Shown here: positions 1 to 8,469 of the stretch, in pieces
How positions within the stretch are numbered: position 1 is the stretch's first letter
How the letters are laid out: each line of letters begins with the position of its first letter
Assembly (NCBI RefSeq): GCF_964340395.1
Contig: NC_135563.1
Coordinates: 17,275,651 to 17,287,150 of the forward strand
Direction: 5' to 3'
Source of the DNA: Glandiceps talaboti
Lineage: Eukaryota; Hemichordata; Enteropneusta; Spengelidae
DNA: 11,500 nt
Notes under the pieces: generated by a model
What the model saw: only the letters and a program-made list of their open reading frames with translations
The model's database searches: none
Told to the model about the DNA's origin: nothing
Position numbers and translations under genes: made by a program

Positions 1-330
1 CTGTCTAAAAAGTATATGAAACCAGAGCCAAGTGACTTGGCTGTATGATGGGATGGGGTAGCTATATCTGGCTTGAATACATCATTCACATGTGTATATT
101 GAAGCCAGTATGTCAAGTCAGATAGCCAATCTAAATATCTGGGCTAACGAAAACCCATTGAGAATCAACATGTCAATCTACAGTAACATTTTACAAATAC
201 ACTCAAACTACATTAGCCGTGCACAGACTTGTCTATCCAGCTTGGCTATGTCATTCACCACTAAGAATATTGTCGATCCAGTATGTTGAGCCAGATAGGC
301 AAATTTCATGGCTAAAAAGTACTTGTATAT
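1..330. repeat. Degenerate tandem duplication, about 170-bp spacing
   Basis: Positions 65-129 and 234-302 are two diverged copies of one segment. Both start tatc..gcttg, share tcattca in the middle, and end ccagtatgt..ag..cagata(g)gcaa. The word ctaaaaagta at 5-14 recurs at 312-321, as if a neighbouring copy is cut by the window edge. No reading frame is conserved between the copies, so this is a non-coding repeat, by eye roughly 70% identical. No known repeat family was recognised. Confidence 0.6.
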
Positions 331-540
331 ACTACATACTAGCTGTAACTCTAAAATGCTTTTGTCAGTATTTTCCCAAAGTTTGTGATACTGGAATAAT
401 TGTACCATATAGATTTATTTGGAAACCAAATCAAATATCAAAACACAGAATCTGTTATAATGATCATTCTGTTAGGGTGACCTTATATTTTTCTGTTTCT
501 TAATACCTGACAGACCCAAACTTTCAGTTCTGACATCAAA
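331..540. other. Non-coding, nothing recognised
   Basis: AT-rich sequence between the left repeat and the transposon relic. The open frames here are short, carry no recognisable domain and look like chance. No RNA gene or clear splice-bounded exon was seen. Confidence 0.5.
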
Positions 541-865
541 ATGAAAAAATTATTTTCACCTGCCCTTAATATTTTGCAGAACAGTGTCCTCTCGGGCAAG
601 AATAAGCAAGTGTCTGGACTGTCGATGTCATCTGCAGTCGTGGCGTCAGTAGCGACAACACTTGTTCAATTTAATAAAGTGGGTTTTTTCATGAAGAGAG
701 TTATTCAAGTAGGGGCTGAGAACATGCCAATTGTTTAGAGAAGCTGGGAAAGGACTTGTTACCATGGCATCCAATAAAAAGAAGATAGAGAGGAGGAAAA
801 GGACTGAGAGGCAGCAGAGAACATGAAGATGACTATTTTTTTTTTACATTTTTTAAATAAATCGA
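541..865 (+). pseudogene. Decayed C-terminal end of a pogo/Tigger-type transposase (probable)
   Basis: An open stretch from 541 to 738 contains the segment SSAVVASVATTLVQF, which resembles the helix near the C-terminus of Tigger/pogo DDE transposases (pattern s.eal.al.tL..F). After a frame change, 763-825 encodes a very basic stretch (KKKIERRKRTERQQR). A further frame change gives KMTIFF near 823-840, like the terminal '(R/K)QttItdyF' signature common in this superfamily. The order helix, basic stretch, T-I-x-F-F and then terminal repeat at 924 is what one expects at the 3' end of such an element. At least two frame breaks make it non-functional. The resemblance is weak and judged by eye. No catalytic DDE residues are present in the window. 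Confidence 0.35.
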
Positions 866-923
866 TAGACTGACCAATCCTTAGTTGCCATGAAAAGGTA
901 ATGGGAAATATATTTAAAAAATA

Positions 924-1135
924 GGGTCTACCTCACTGTGAATGTTGTTATCTATAGTGAAACATTCTGTTATACTGAACACTTTGTTACAGTGAACATT
1001 CCATTACAACAAATGCAAATTTAAATCACCAAAAATGTAGATTTCATAGTATGCTTCACTATTGCGAACACTCCTTTATAATGAACCTTAATATGTTCCC
1101 AAGTATTAAAGTGTGTGTGATATAATGATTGTTAC
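924..1135 (+). mobile_element. Terminal region of a pogo/Tigger-like DNA transposon (relic)
   Basis: A series of diverged 'TTATAnTGAAC' words occurs here: 951-961, 969-980 (gttatactgaac), 986-997 (gttacagtgaac), 1055-1069 (ttcactattgcgaac) and 1075-1087 (tttataatgaacc). A ttcccaagt stretch follows at 1095-1103. The region opens with ggtctacctcactgtgaat, which resembles the 'CAGTc.aACCTCgnTATAACGAA' ends typical of pogo/Tigger elements. These elements characteristically carry repeated TTCGTTATAACGAA-like words in their termini. The copy is old and no clean TA target-site duplication can be identified. A separate MITE derived from the same family is an alternative. Confidence 0.45.
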
Positions 1136-1548
1136 ATGCTGAGTATACATCTCAACATCACAGTGGTAGAAATGATAAACTGGGCTTCATAAACACAGTA
1201 CCAACACATAACTGAACTATAACTTTCGTGCTTTCCAAGTTATCTATTTCAACGTGTGCATTCAAGTACATGGAGTTGCCATGGTTTTAAGACAACGCAC
1301 ATTGGTTCAATTGCTCTTTAAAAGTGAAGACACCACATTCTTCATTCACACTGCTATGAAAAGAGCATTTTGATGGCAAGTCGTAACATAATCATACAAC
1401 TAGTCAGATGTGCTACACATGTGATCATATTAATTTCAATTTTATATGAAATAGCCTCAGTTCAGATTTAAATATCAGCTGGCCAAAGATGTTTATACCA
1501 CAACTATTTATAGTCTGCTCTTCAAGTCTCTTCCAATAATACATAGTA
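1136..1548. other. Non-coding, nothing recognised
   Basis: AT-rich spacer with no exon-like open frame, tRNA fold or clear repeat by eye. Confidence 0.5.
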
Positions 1549-1686
1549 CTACTGAATGTATCGCTGTCTCAGCGAGGTCAAAGGTCGCAGCATCAACTTT
1601 GTCACCCAGTATCTTCTATCTGGTGAACTTCGCAGGATAAGTTGCAGCTCCTGCCTGGTTACAAATCCCTGCTGTGTCAATTTCAT
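1549..1686 (-). CDS. Unassigned 45-codon ORF, possibly a terminal exon
   Basis: Reading the minus strand from ATG at 1686-1684 to TAG at 1551-1549 gives 45 residues. The composition looks protein-like: QQGFVTRQELQLIL, then a segment with RRYWVTKLM and RPLTSLRQRYIQ at the end. The stretch is richer in G+C than its surroundings, and many codons end in G or C. The upstream acceptor is weak (a cacag near 1674 with no good pyrimidine tract), so it could be a stand-alone small ORF, a real terminal exon, or chance. The opposite strand is also open (1556-1753). That strand holds GGTTACAAATCC at 1658-1669, close to a tRNA-type B box, so a decayed tRNA-derived SINE is an alternative. No family was recognised. 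Confidence 0.3.
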   Translation of the reverse strand: MKLTQQGFVTRQELQLILRSSPDRRYWVTKLMLRPLTSLRQRYIQ

Positions 1687-1702
1687 TTATTTGTTATCTC
1701 AC

Positions 1703-1764
1703 ATTGTATATTTTGAAATGAACAGAGATCTGACATGGTATATTTTGAAATGAACAGCGACTTA
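1703..1764. repeat. 32-bp tandem duplication
   Basis: The word tatattttgaaatgaacag occurs at 1707 and again at 1739, 32 bases apart. The flanking bases (agagatctgac / agcgac) are partly conserved. This looks like a recent local duplication, since the shared word is unchanged. It lies just upstream, on the minus strand, of the ORF ending at 1549. Confidence 0.75.
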
Positions 1765-2070
1765 AAAATGTCAAGTGAAGTTGACCAGTTAAAGAATTTC
1801 AGCTGTGTTGTGTAGATCTCTTGTGTGATTATTGTCACCATGGACTTCATTTCAAATTAATAGAACTTTTTACAGGGCATCACAGATGTATAAATGATAA
1901 AAATAAGTTACATTTAGAGGCTGATTTTCGTTCAAAATCAACAATTTCTTGAACTTTGGTCATTAATTGTAAATTTCAACTTCTTTGCAAAAATCAAAGA
2001 ATAGGACAAGTCATCACCTTGTCTGTTGTGTTCCCATCATGTTCAGATTAGTCAGTTATTCTCATATGAT
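1765..2070. other. Non-coding, nothing recognised
   Basis: AT-rich sequence with no supported gene, RNA or repeat. Confidence 0.5.
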
Positions 2071-2093
2071 TGTCACATGACTGTCATGTGACA
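2071..2093. repeat. Perfect 10-bp inverted repeat, 3-nt loop
   Basis: The arm tgtcacatga (2071-2080) is followed by a ctg loop and the exact reverse complement tcatgtgaca (2084-2093). It could form a hairpin in RNA, or serve as a paired CACATG-type protein site. No T-run follows and no gene is adjacent, so no function is assigned. Confidence 0.7.
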
Positions 2094-2146
2094 TTATGAA
2101 ATCATCATACACATCTGAACACATGTTGGGTTGCCTCACATTTTTA

Positions 2147-2192
2147 ATGAAACATAGTACATGAAAATGATGAAACATAGCACATGAAAATT
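2147..2192. repeat. 23-bp tandem duplication
   Basis: Two head-to-tail units, atgaaacatag(t/c)acatgaaaat(g/t), occupy 2147-2169 and 2170-2192 and differ at about two positions. This is a simple slippage-type duplication with no coding content. Confidence 0.8.
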
Positions 2193-2614
2193 ATGCAAAA
2201 AAGACATTTGGAATTCAGTTGTATATTTTTTTATTTCGACAAGCTATTCATATCCCATGAAAAGAAATATTAGTTCTGGTTCACTTAATTTCAATATTAA
2301 AATTGTGACGTAAATTTGCAGTATAAACATACAACAATTATGAAATGCATGTACAGTTTACAATCTGATCAAATCTGGCAGTAAACTATATATACTATCT
2401 CAAAATTCCTTAATTTTTTTTACTGAGTGTCTGACTGTCTGCAACATTCTTCAGATGCTGTTTGTCCTTACCTCAAATACCTGAAAGTGTCATTCTTGCC
2501 AAAGAGAGTTTTCAATCTGAATAAAATTCGATCCAAGTGGAAGGATTTCAGGTATTACTATTTTGAATACACATTGTGATGAAATCTGCAGAAATGAACA
2601 ATAATTGCAAATTG
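2193..2614. other. Non-coding, nothing recognised
   Basis: AT-rich sequence. A GC-moderate stretch near 2440-2560 has no open frame with splice sites that I would call an exon. Confidence 0.45.
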
Positions 2615-2935
2615 ACAGATTTTTCCCCCCCACTTTTTTGAAAGACTTAACTTCTCATTTGAGAACTTGTGATTTTATGAATTGAAATGGACAATTGCTT
2701 TGGTACAGTGACAGAAAACGAGGGGGGGGGGGGAATAACGACACTACATTTAGCAATCTGATAGATTTTTAATAAATTTTTTCCACATATTTGAACAGAA
2801 TTTCTTCTGAGTGGATGACTTGAAATGTTATCAATTGAAATGTACAACTGCTTCCATTCAGCTGTGTTGAAAAATGAGGGAAATATCATAAAACGACACT
2901 ACATTTAGCAAAGTAACAGATTTATATCAGATTAC
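2615..2935. repeat. Tandem duplication, about 154-bp unit, two copies plus a partial third
   Basis: Copy 1 runs from about 2615 to 2760 and copy 2 from about 2761 to 2922. A third begins near 2924 (aacagattta). Matching landmarks are ga(c/t)agattttt at each unit start, attgaaatg at 2681 and 2834, and aacgacactacatttagcaa at 2737 and 2892, giving a period of 153-155. Copy 1 has gained the G12 run. The minus-strand open frame over this block is not conserved between copies, so the repeat is treated as non-coding. The family is unknown. Confidence 0.75.
2722..2733. repeat. G12 homopolymer
   Basis: Twelve G bases sit inside copy 1 of the surrounding tandem repeat; copy 2 has only ggg at the matching place. 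The run is therefore a secondary expansion within one unit. Its length may be affected by sequencing error. Confidence 0.85.
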
Positions 2936-3571
2936 AGAGTGACAACAAAATTGTGAGAGAAAAAAATTTAATAAATGAAACAAAAGAAATGTGGTCAATT
3001 ACAAAACATTGAATAATACAATAAACTAGAAAATTGTTAGCAATATTGATATTGAATAATGTAAAAGTGTTAATTGGTGCTCTTGAATATTTACAAATTT
3101 TATTTTCATTCTTGCATATATAATACAGAAAACAAAGTTTTTGTTCTCCTAAAAAAAAATGGTCAAAATTTGTGGAAGCCCAATAAGATGATTAACTCAA
3201 AATCCAAGGTTTCATTAATGTATTAATAATTGTATAGAAATGTCAAGTAATTGTTGAAGAAAGTTATTTTTTCAAAAATTTTTCCCCTTTTTCAGACCGA
3301 AGAAGTGGCTGCATAAAATATAGGTACAGAAACACTTCCCTGAAAATAGAGTGACCCATAATGATTTCTTTTTCTTTTTCTATTTGTTTTAATATACTTG
3401 GAAATTGAAGGTTTTGTCGCTATATACATGTCACTTAAACTATCCTTATATATACCAGTCTATTAATCTTTTATTACAAGTATAAATTTACTCTGGGCAC
3501 ATTAAAAGTGATAGATTCATGCCAACTGGGGTTTGAAAATAAACCAATAGCTTTTATGGAGAACATTAACC

Positions 3572-3584
3572 AGGTCAAAGGTCA
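3572..3584 (+). promoter_or_regulatory. Perfect DR1-type AGGTCA repeat
   Basis: AGGTCA, one spacer base (A) and AGGTCA again match exactly the DR1 element bound by nuclear-receptor dimers such as RXR partners and HNF4. No promoter or gene is seen nearby, and AGGTCA words occur elsewhere in this window, partly in possible repeats. Function is inference only. Confidence 0.3.
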
Positions 3585-5001
3585 TTTGAGTAAAGCGTGC
3601 TGAAATCCGAGTTCTCATTAATATTTGGTAAAAACTCGGTCACTTGACATATTTAGTCAGAGTGATGAATGGAAGTAAAAATATGGTGTATTAATTTCAA
3701 ACACTGGATATTTGATTCTTTTATGACAAACCACTGGGGTACATTGTTTTGAGAAGTTATAAAATCATGAAGTCGTCTGACATGCATATAGTGAGATTTT
3801 TCTACAATAATTTGAAAATTACAATATTTTCTGCTCAAATATTCTAAAATATGAAGAGTGCAAAAATATGGAAATTATGCTTTGGAAATTACACCATCAT
3901 GTTAAAATATCTGATGCATAGCAAAAAGCACAGAAGTTTTGAAAAATTAAATTTTTAGTTTTCATCATGATCTAGGGTACTTATTCCTTTTCAAATACGT
4001 AATATTGCACGAGAAGAAGTCTTTTGGTTGAGAAAGGCATTAAAAAAAATTGACAGAGAAGAAATAAAATAACTACATTGTATTTAGTCTAAAAGTGTGG
4101 AATGCAAGTTCTTCAGTACAGTTTTACTTTTGGTTGTAAACGAAACCAAAAAAATTCATGCATCAGATTTTCTAACATAGCACTGTTGTTAGTAATTACA
4201 GAAAATCTTACATGATCTAGTTTGAAGCAGCTGAAAAATTGACCGTATTGATCCAATACAGGTCAAAAATATCAAAATTATATCTTACAGAAGAAATTTT
4301 TTTAATTAATGTCACATTTCAACTGACAGATATTTTGTAAAACACATTCCACATCTAAAATTGCCAAAAAAAAACAAAAAAAAACTCAATCCTGAATAGA
4401 TGAATTTGAAATACAATATTTTGATAAAAGAAACGGTACTTCTATACATAAATGCCCCTAAAAACAGTGATTGAAATAGCAGGTTTGAGAAATTACATTT
4501 TGTGTACTTAAGAATATTATTGAATTGCGGTCCTTTGCTTATGAAATGAAAGCCTTCATTTAAATTTGTCAAACAAACAGTACTTTGTAAACAAAGTGTA
4601 CATTTCACTCAGCTGGTACAACATTTTCTACTTAAACGAGGTCAAATACACAACCAGTGCTAGAAAATTTACATTTGTAACACACTCATTTCATAAATGT
4701 GGCTCATGATTAGCAACTCCTAATATTTTACAGCAAATGTCACTATTAATTCCCCAACTCCTAAAATTCAAATTATTACCATACTGCTGTGATAAAACCC
4801 TATTTAAGGTCACATGAGCATTCTTTTATTCAAAATCATTAATTTTCAGTGTAAAATTACATAACCATATGTGTCTCAAACCCCCTGTTGTAATCAAAAG
4901 AAACCGATTCCATTTTCAAAAGTGTGATAACAAAGTAATCATGAAAGGTGAACATGTGACTCAACTCTGAATTCTCATTCGATAGCTTCAGAGTATGTGT
5001 A

Positions 5002-5023
5002 ATTTGCATATATGAATATTCAT
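5002..5023. promoter_or_regulatory. Octamer word plus 12-bp palindrome
   Basis: ATTTGCAT (5002-5009), the POU-factor octamer, is followed two bases later by the perfect palindrome atgaatattcat (5012-5023), which is itself homeodomain-like. A short AT-rich combination can arise by chance. No adjacent promoter is identified. Confidence 0.2.
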
Positions 5024-5324
5024 GTCACCTAGAATGAGCTGACCTAGATTGACATAAGAAAACCCACACAATAACATTACAAGCACATTTCTATATCCCT
5101 CCGACGTTGAACAATTTCACCAATATTAGTATTCAACGGAACTTCAAAGGCAATTTTTTTTCCACGCAAATATTTATCAAGAGGTATGGATTTAGGGAGG
5201 AAAAAATTACAATATTCAGAGCTGTTGTGTGGCAAATATATTTAAAAACTACCATACTAAGCTGTTATACACACTATCTGATTCTCAGTTTGTTAGCTGA
5301 GCTGAGTGTTAAATAGTACTGTAT

Positions 5325-5456
5325 CTAATTGACTGCACCAATTAAAAAAACACACTTGACATGACCAAGGTCCTTTCCCCCCAGGGAAAGACAGTGTTCT
5401 GGGGCTCTAAGTCCATGTCCTTGTCCCCTGACTGTCACTTTCATATCAACGGACAT
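5325..5456 (-). CDS. Unassigned 43-codon ORF, GC-richer than surroundings
   Basis: The minus strand reads from ATG at 5456-5454 to TAG at 5327-5325. The residue mix is not the F/I/K/N-rich pattern of chance frames here: MSVDMKVTVRGQGHGLRAPE, then a C-L-S-L-G-G-K-D-L-G-H stretch and a hydrophobic end (CVFLIGAVN). An acceptor-like aatttag lies just upstream (ending near 5463), so a terminal exon is possible. No domain is recognised. It could equally be part of an unrecognised repeat. It lies about 1.2 kb past the SH2 gene's stop on the same strand. Confidence 0.2.
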   Translation of the reverse strand: MSVDMKVTVRGQGHGLRAPEHCLSLGGKDLGHVKCVFLIGAVN

Positions 5457-6080
5457 TGATGACTAAATTACTGTAACCCAGCCCTCTACATACCCAGTCA
5501 CTGACAAGTAATTAGACCAAACCATTCCATTTCAAGGGAGAGTAGAATATTTCCCCTCAATTCCGACTTACATCTGATGTGTAGCACTTTACCATTTTGA
5601 AACAAATTGGTAGTTGAGTACCACTACTAATCTTTTAGTCATATTTTTCAAATCGTTACCACCCATCTCTGACTTGTATTATAAATATCATTCTGTTTTG
5701 TCAAAACTTGTAATTTGTAACAGAAAATCTACGAACTTCTGTTCACCAGGTGATAGACTTTCACAAATAAAAACCACAATACCCTCTGGACTTTGTTACT
5801 TTGTGACTACTTTTAGTCTAGTCCATGTGTTTTTCACTGGAAAGATAAAAGTTGTAAAAACAAAGCACACCCTGGAAAGCTGAATGGCACAAAAATGTTA
5901 ATAAAAAGAGAAAAAATTCTGAATAAAATTATTGTCTTCAAAGGAAGTACAATCTTACCAGATTCTGGAAAATTGCATCTAATCTTATCATAACTGAAAT
6001 GTACATGGTTTTTGTTTTTTTTAACCTTCAACAATTAAGGCACAGAATATCAAGGTAACATAATTCCAGTTCCCTAGAAA
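5457..6080. other. Non-coding, nothing firm
   Basis: A plus-strand frame of 89 codons (5614-5883) is open but has no domain, no splice context and an AT-driven composition. It is not called. No RNA gene was seen. Confidence 0.45.
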
Positions 6081-6110
6081 CCCCCCCCCCCCCCCCCACA
6101 CACACACACA
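6081..6110. repeat. C17 homopolymer followed by (AC)n microsatellite
   Basis: Seventeen C bases (6081-6097) run directly into alternating AC to 6110. This is a compound simple repeat, likely length-variable, and prone to sequencing and assembly error. Confidence 0.9.
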
Positions 6111-6500
6111 TAACTCATTTCTACCTTGCAACCTGACAGCCTTAGCACAATATACAGAGCAAGGTTGCTACCATTTAAACCCTACATACACAATATGGCC
6201 ACATGATTGATAACTTAAAAAAAACAACCCTTAACTTTTGTACACTTTTCATCTAATCATCCATAAGTAATGCTAATTGTAACTATTTACAAACAGATGG
6301 TTAGATACAAATTGCATCTACTTTTCACATAATTGCTTCAACATCCCACTTTCTTTCCTGGAAATATATATCACACGATTCACATAGATCACATGACCAA
6401 CACAAAGGTCAGACATGGTGACCTTTTGAGAGGAAATATGAAGGCACTTATTTTTAATACTGAATATTTCTATGTATGAATGATTTCCCAGATCTCTTCA
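6111..6500. other. Flank downstream of the SH2 gene, non-coding
   Basis: No open frame of interest. It contains an inverted pair aaaggtca / tgaccttt at 6404-6411 and 6419-6426. If the gene's poly(A) site lies farther out than proposed, part of this would be 3' UTR. Confidence 0.45.
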
Positions 6501-6519
6501 GACAACACACTGTTCATTT

Positions 6520-6525
6520 TTTATT
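6520..6525 (-). terminator. Candidate poly(A) signal (distal)
   Basis: AATAAA on the minus strand, about 112 bases past the TAA of the SH2 gene. It is followed on that strand by a GU-rich stretch, cagtgtgttgtctg (6512-6499), which suits a downstream cleavage element. Of the two candidates this has the better context. It would give a 3' UTR of roughly 120-140 bases. Confidence 0.45.
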
Positions 6526-6570
6526 TATATATATATAACAATTTGTTTGCTTGGTACAAAATGTAGTATA

Positions 6571-6576
6571 TTTATT
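6571..6576 (-). terminator. Candidate poly(A) signal (proximal)
   Basis: AATAAA on the minus strand, 60 bases past the stop codon of the SH2 gene. The following sequence is AU-rich without an obvious GU-rich element, so it may be weaker than the signal at 6525-6520. Use of both would give alternative short 3' UTRs. Confidence 0.4.
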
Positions 6577-6636
6577 TTTGTGTTGTCTTATGTCCGTTGG
6601 TTGTTGGTATCTAACCTCCACTGGATTCACGTCTTC

Positions 6637-6747
6637 TTAGTCATACAAAGGGGCCGGTATCATGAGGCAAACCTTGCCTGCATCTCCTGCCAAGACAAGG
6701 CTGTTGTCACGGTGATATTGTACTAACTCAAGCGGTGAATCAAAGAG
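6637..6747 (-). CDS. SH2 adaptor (BLNK/SLP-76-like), last exon
   Basis: This last coding exon has 36 codons plus TAA (6639-6637). It begins after a strong acceptor (ttctttactt cag, AG at 6749-6748) in phase 0. It encodes LFDSPLELVQYHRDNSL and then a short tail ending PAPLYD. The 'ELVxYhrxnSL' pattern is the second helix of an SH2 domain, and the tail is the last strand. The protein ends almost directly after the domain, as in BLNK, SLP-76 and CLNK, whose SH2 domain is C-terminal. The family's usual final 'YPV'-like strand is replaced by CLMIPAP. The penultimate residue is a tyrosine. In the family this domain binds phosphotyrosine partners in receptor-proximal signalling; the partner here is unknown. 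Confidence 0.9.
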   Translation of the reverse strand, partial: LFDSPLELVQYHRDNSLVLAGDAGKVCLMIPAPLYD

Positions 6748-6937
6748 CTGAAGTAAAGAAAAGAAAGAGAAATTACTGTAGGGAGATGGCGGAGTATGAC
6801 ATATAGAAATTTAGCTCTGGCATGATCTATGTCTATTATCGAAACGCTAAGAAATATCTCTTTGGGAAATATGATGTGTGTCTCTCTGTACATCTCTCTA
6901 GAATCATACAAATGACGGATCTTTTTCTCTTCCTTAC
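6748..6937 (-). other. Intron, 190 bp, phase 0
   Basis: The donor is ATG|GTAAGG (exon end 6938). The acceptor is a long pyrimidine tract ending CAG (6750-6748). Removing it joins ..AQKTGEM to LFDSPLELV.., which continues the SH2 fold without gap or stop. The minus-strand frame at 6723-6911 is only intron read-through. Confidence 0.88.
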
Positions 6938-7093
6938 CATTTCACCCGTTTTCTGAGCTCCAAGAGCAAATTTTCTGGCACCTCTTCTACAGATTTTCAG
7001 ATTCCATGGCTTTCCATGAAACCAGACAGAAATGGTATACGGTTCGGCAGAATTGATTCCCCCTCTTCCGTCCCGGACAATGAATGCACCATC
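6938..7093 (-). CDS. SH2 adaptor (BLNK/SLP-76-like), penultimate exon with FLVR motif
   Basis: Fifty-two codons start after ttgttttccAG (AG at 7095-7094). The exon opens DGAFIVRDGRGG, the betaB strand. Arg at exon residue 7 is the invariant phosphotyrosine-binding Arg (betaB5). It continues with EPYTISVWFHGKPWNLKI (betaC-betaD) and RKFALGAQKTGEM. The classical His of betaD (H-Y-K-I) is Asn here (WNLKI). BLNK and SLP-76 also have Asn at that place (YNI), one reason for the family call. The 'FALG..K.GE' stretch also resembles BLNK. Both ends are phase 0. The plus-strand open frame at 7016-7267 is its antisense shadow. Confidence 0.92.
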
Positions 7094-8211
7094 CTGGAAA
7101 ACAAATCATACGATACCAGAGATATTGGAATGACAAGATATATCAACTTGTTTCATAAAAATTTGATTTTTTTTTTTTTACATTTTTGTTTCTTAATTTG
7201 TTATTATTATTTTGATCAATTTTTTAGATTCCCTAGATTGCCTGTGAGGAGCCGAAATATTGAATAAATATTTGTTTATGAAATAAACACCAGAGTTTTG
7301 ATAACCTACCAAGTACTTAAACTTAAAGGGTTTGTTCGGATTAGGACTAAAATTTAGGTGTTGTCTGGCAGAGGTAGAGAAAAAAGTTGATCTAGAACAA
7401 AATAATGATATTACAGCTGAGTTTGCCTGAAGACTATATACATGACATACAAAGCTGCTGATCATTTGGCAAGTTATGGCTTTTGTTTTACTTGCTACAT
7501 AAGAAGTATTTCGATGTTAAACATAGCAGGATTGTGATTAGAGAGTTTTAGACTCCCCAATAACAATCATGCTGTGTTCAACAGTAAAAGTGTTGTTATC
7601 TATCAAATAAAACAACAACGTAAACTTGTAAAATGGTCAACTTTGATACCGCAGTACCGATAAATTTATATGTTACATATGGTCTTCTGGCAAATGTGTC
7701 CTATTTTAAACCTAATGGTTCCACTGACAATATTAATGCAAGAACCTGGTATTGGAACCATGGACACTGAAATGTGTTGACTGCTATGTGTACAAGCAAC
7801 ACCTTATGACACTATTATAAAATCCTGTGATGAAAGAATTATAGCCGCCTCTTTAAAATTAATGTCCAGCTTAAAAACCAGTAGGATTCAAAACAGTCTG
7901 TTATTTTCACATACAACAAATGTTATCAATAAAATCTTGTCTTTTTCCAATGGTTTTTCACCGAACTACTGCCATCTACGACTAGGGAGTACAAAAAAAG
8001 TTGGAAGACTGACATTTCAGACCAATCTGCTTGTAATTTTTTTTGGAGTCTTTCAACCAAAACTCACATTTTTCACTGAAGCTATACCTTTATAGCTTAA
8101 CTTTTTAAAATCTCAGTACCTGCAATAGTATTTGATTTCACACTAGTGGGTCAAAATAGACCAAGGTCAGGTTATTTTTATGTGCACCTATGGTAATGTG
8201 TTGTATGTAGA

Positions 8212-8219
8212 CCGGAAGT
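8212..8219 (+). promoter_or_regulatory. ETS-like site in intron
   Basis: CCGGAAGT is the core ETS-family word. It lies in a stretch with a few CpG dinucleotides, which are scarce elsewhere here. A single 8-base match is weak evidence of function. Confidence 0.2.
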
Positions 8220-8469
8220 CGTGGTGTTAACCAAGAAATTGAATAATTATTATCTTTGCGATGCGGCTATGTGGTCAAAGTCGATTTCTGGTACCGAGAA
8301 TACCAAAGTAGTTTTTGGGATCTGACAAATTTTGGATTGTAGAATTTGCTTTACTCAGAACCAGGATGGATTATGTAAAGAAAATGATGTATATATTCTG
8401 AAATACTTGCTGGATGGTAAAAAGAGATGAGCGATCGAGCGAAATCCTCACGTAGTCATGACATCTGTA

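Larger units (their letters stand above)
2936..5324. other. Gene-poor AT-rich stretch
   Basis: About 2.4 kb without a supported gene. Several open frames of 60-98 codons occur (for example 4312-4608 minus and 5107-5316 plus). They are rich in F, I, K and N, lack domains and splice support, and fit chance in AT-rich DNA. Short regulatory-like words at 3572-3584 and 5002-5023 are listed separately. The stretch may be intergenic DNA or an intron of an unseen gene. Confidence 0.5.

Noticed and set aside
2647-2889. Minus-strand frame of 80 codons with a PPPP run
   Set aside because: The prolines come from the G12 homopolymer, and the frame spans the two tandem units without being conserved between them.
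4312-4608. Longest open frame in the window, 98 codons on the minus strand
   Set aside because: Rich in F, L, S and K from poly-A/T runs (for example FFLFFF), with no domain, no splice context and AT-driven codons. Expected by chance.
5614-5883. Plus-strand frame of 89 codons sharing TNLLVIFF with another frame at 7862-8095
   Set aside because: The shared residues come from an AT-rich stretch; flanking DNA does not align, and neither frame has any recognised domain.
6723-6911. Minus-strand open frame of 62 codons
   Set aside because: It lies mostly within the 190-base intron and is in a different frame from the SH2 exon it overlaps.
7016-7267. Plus-strand open frame of 83 codons
   Set aside because: It overlaps the FLVR-containing exon antisense and then runs into poly-T intron sequence.
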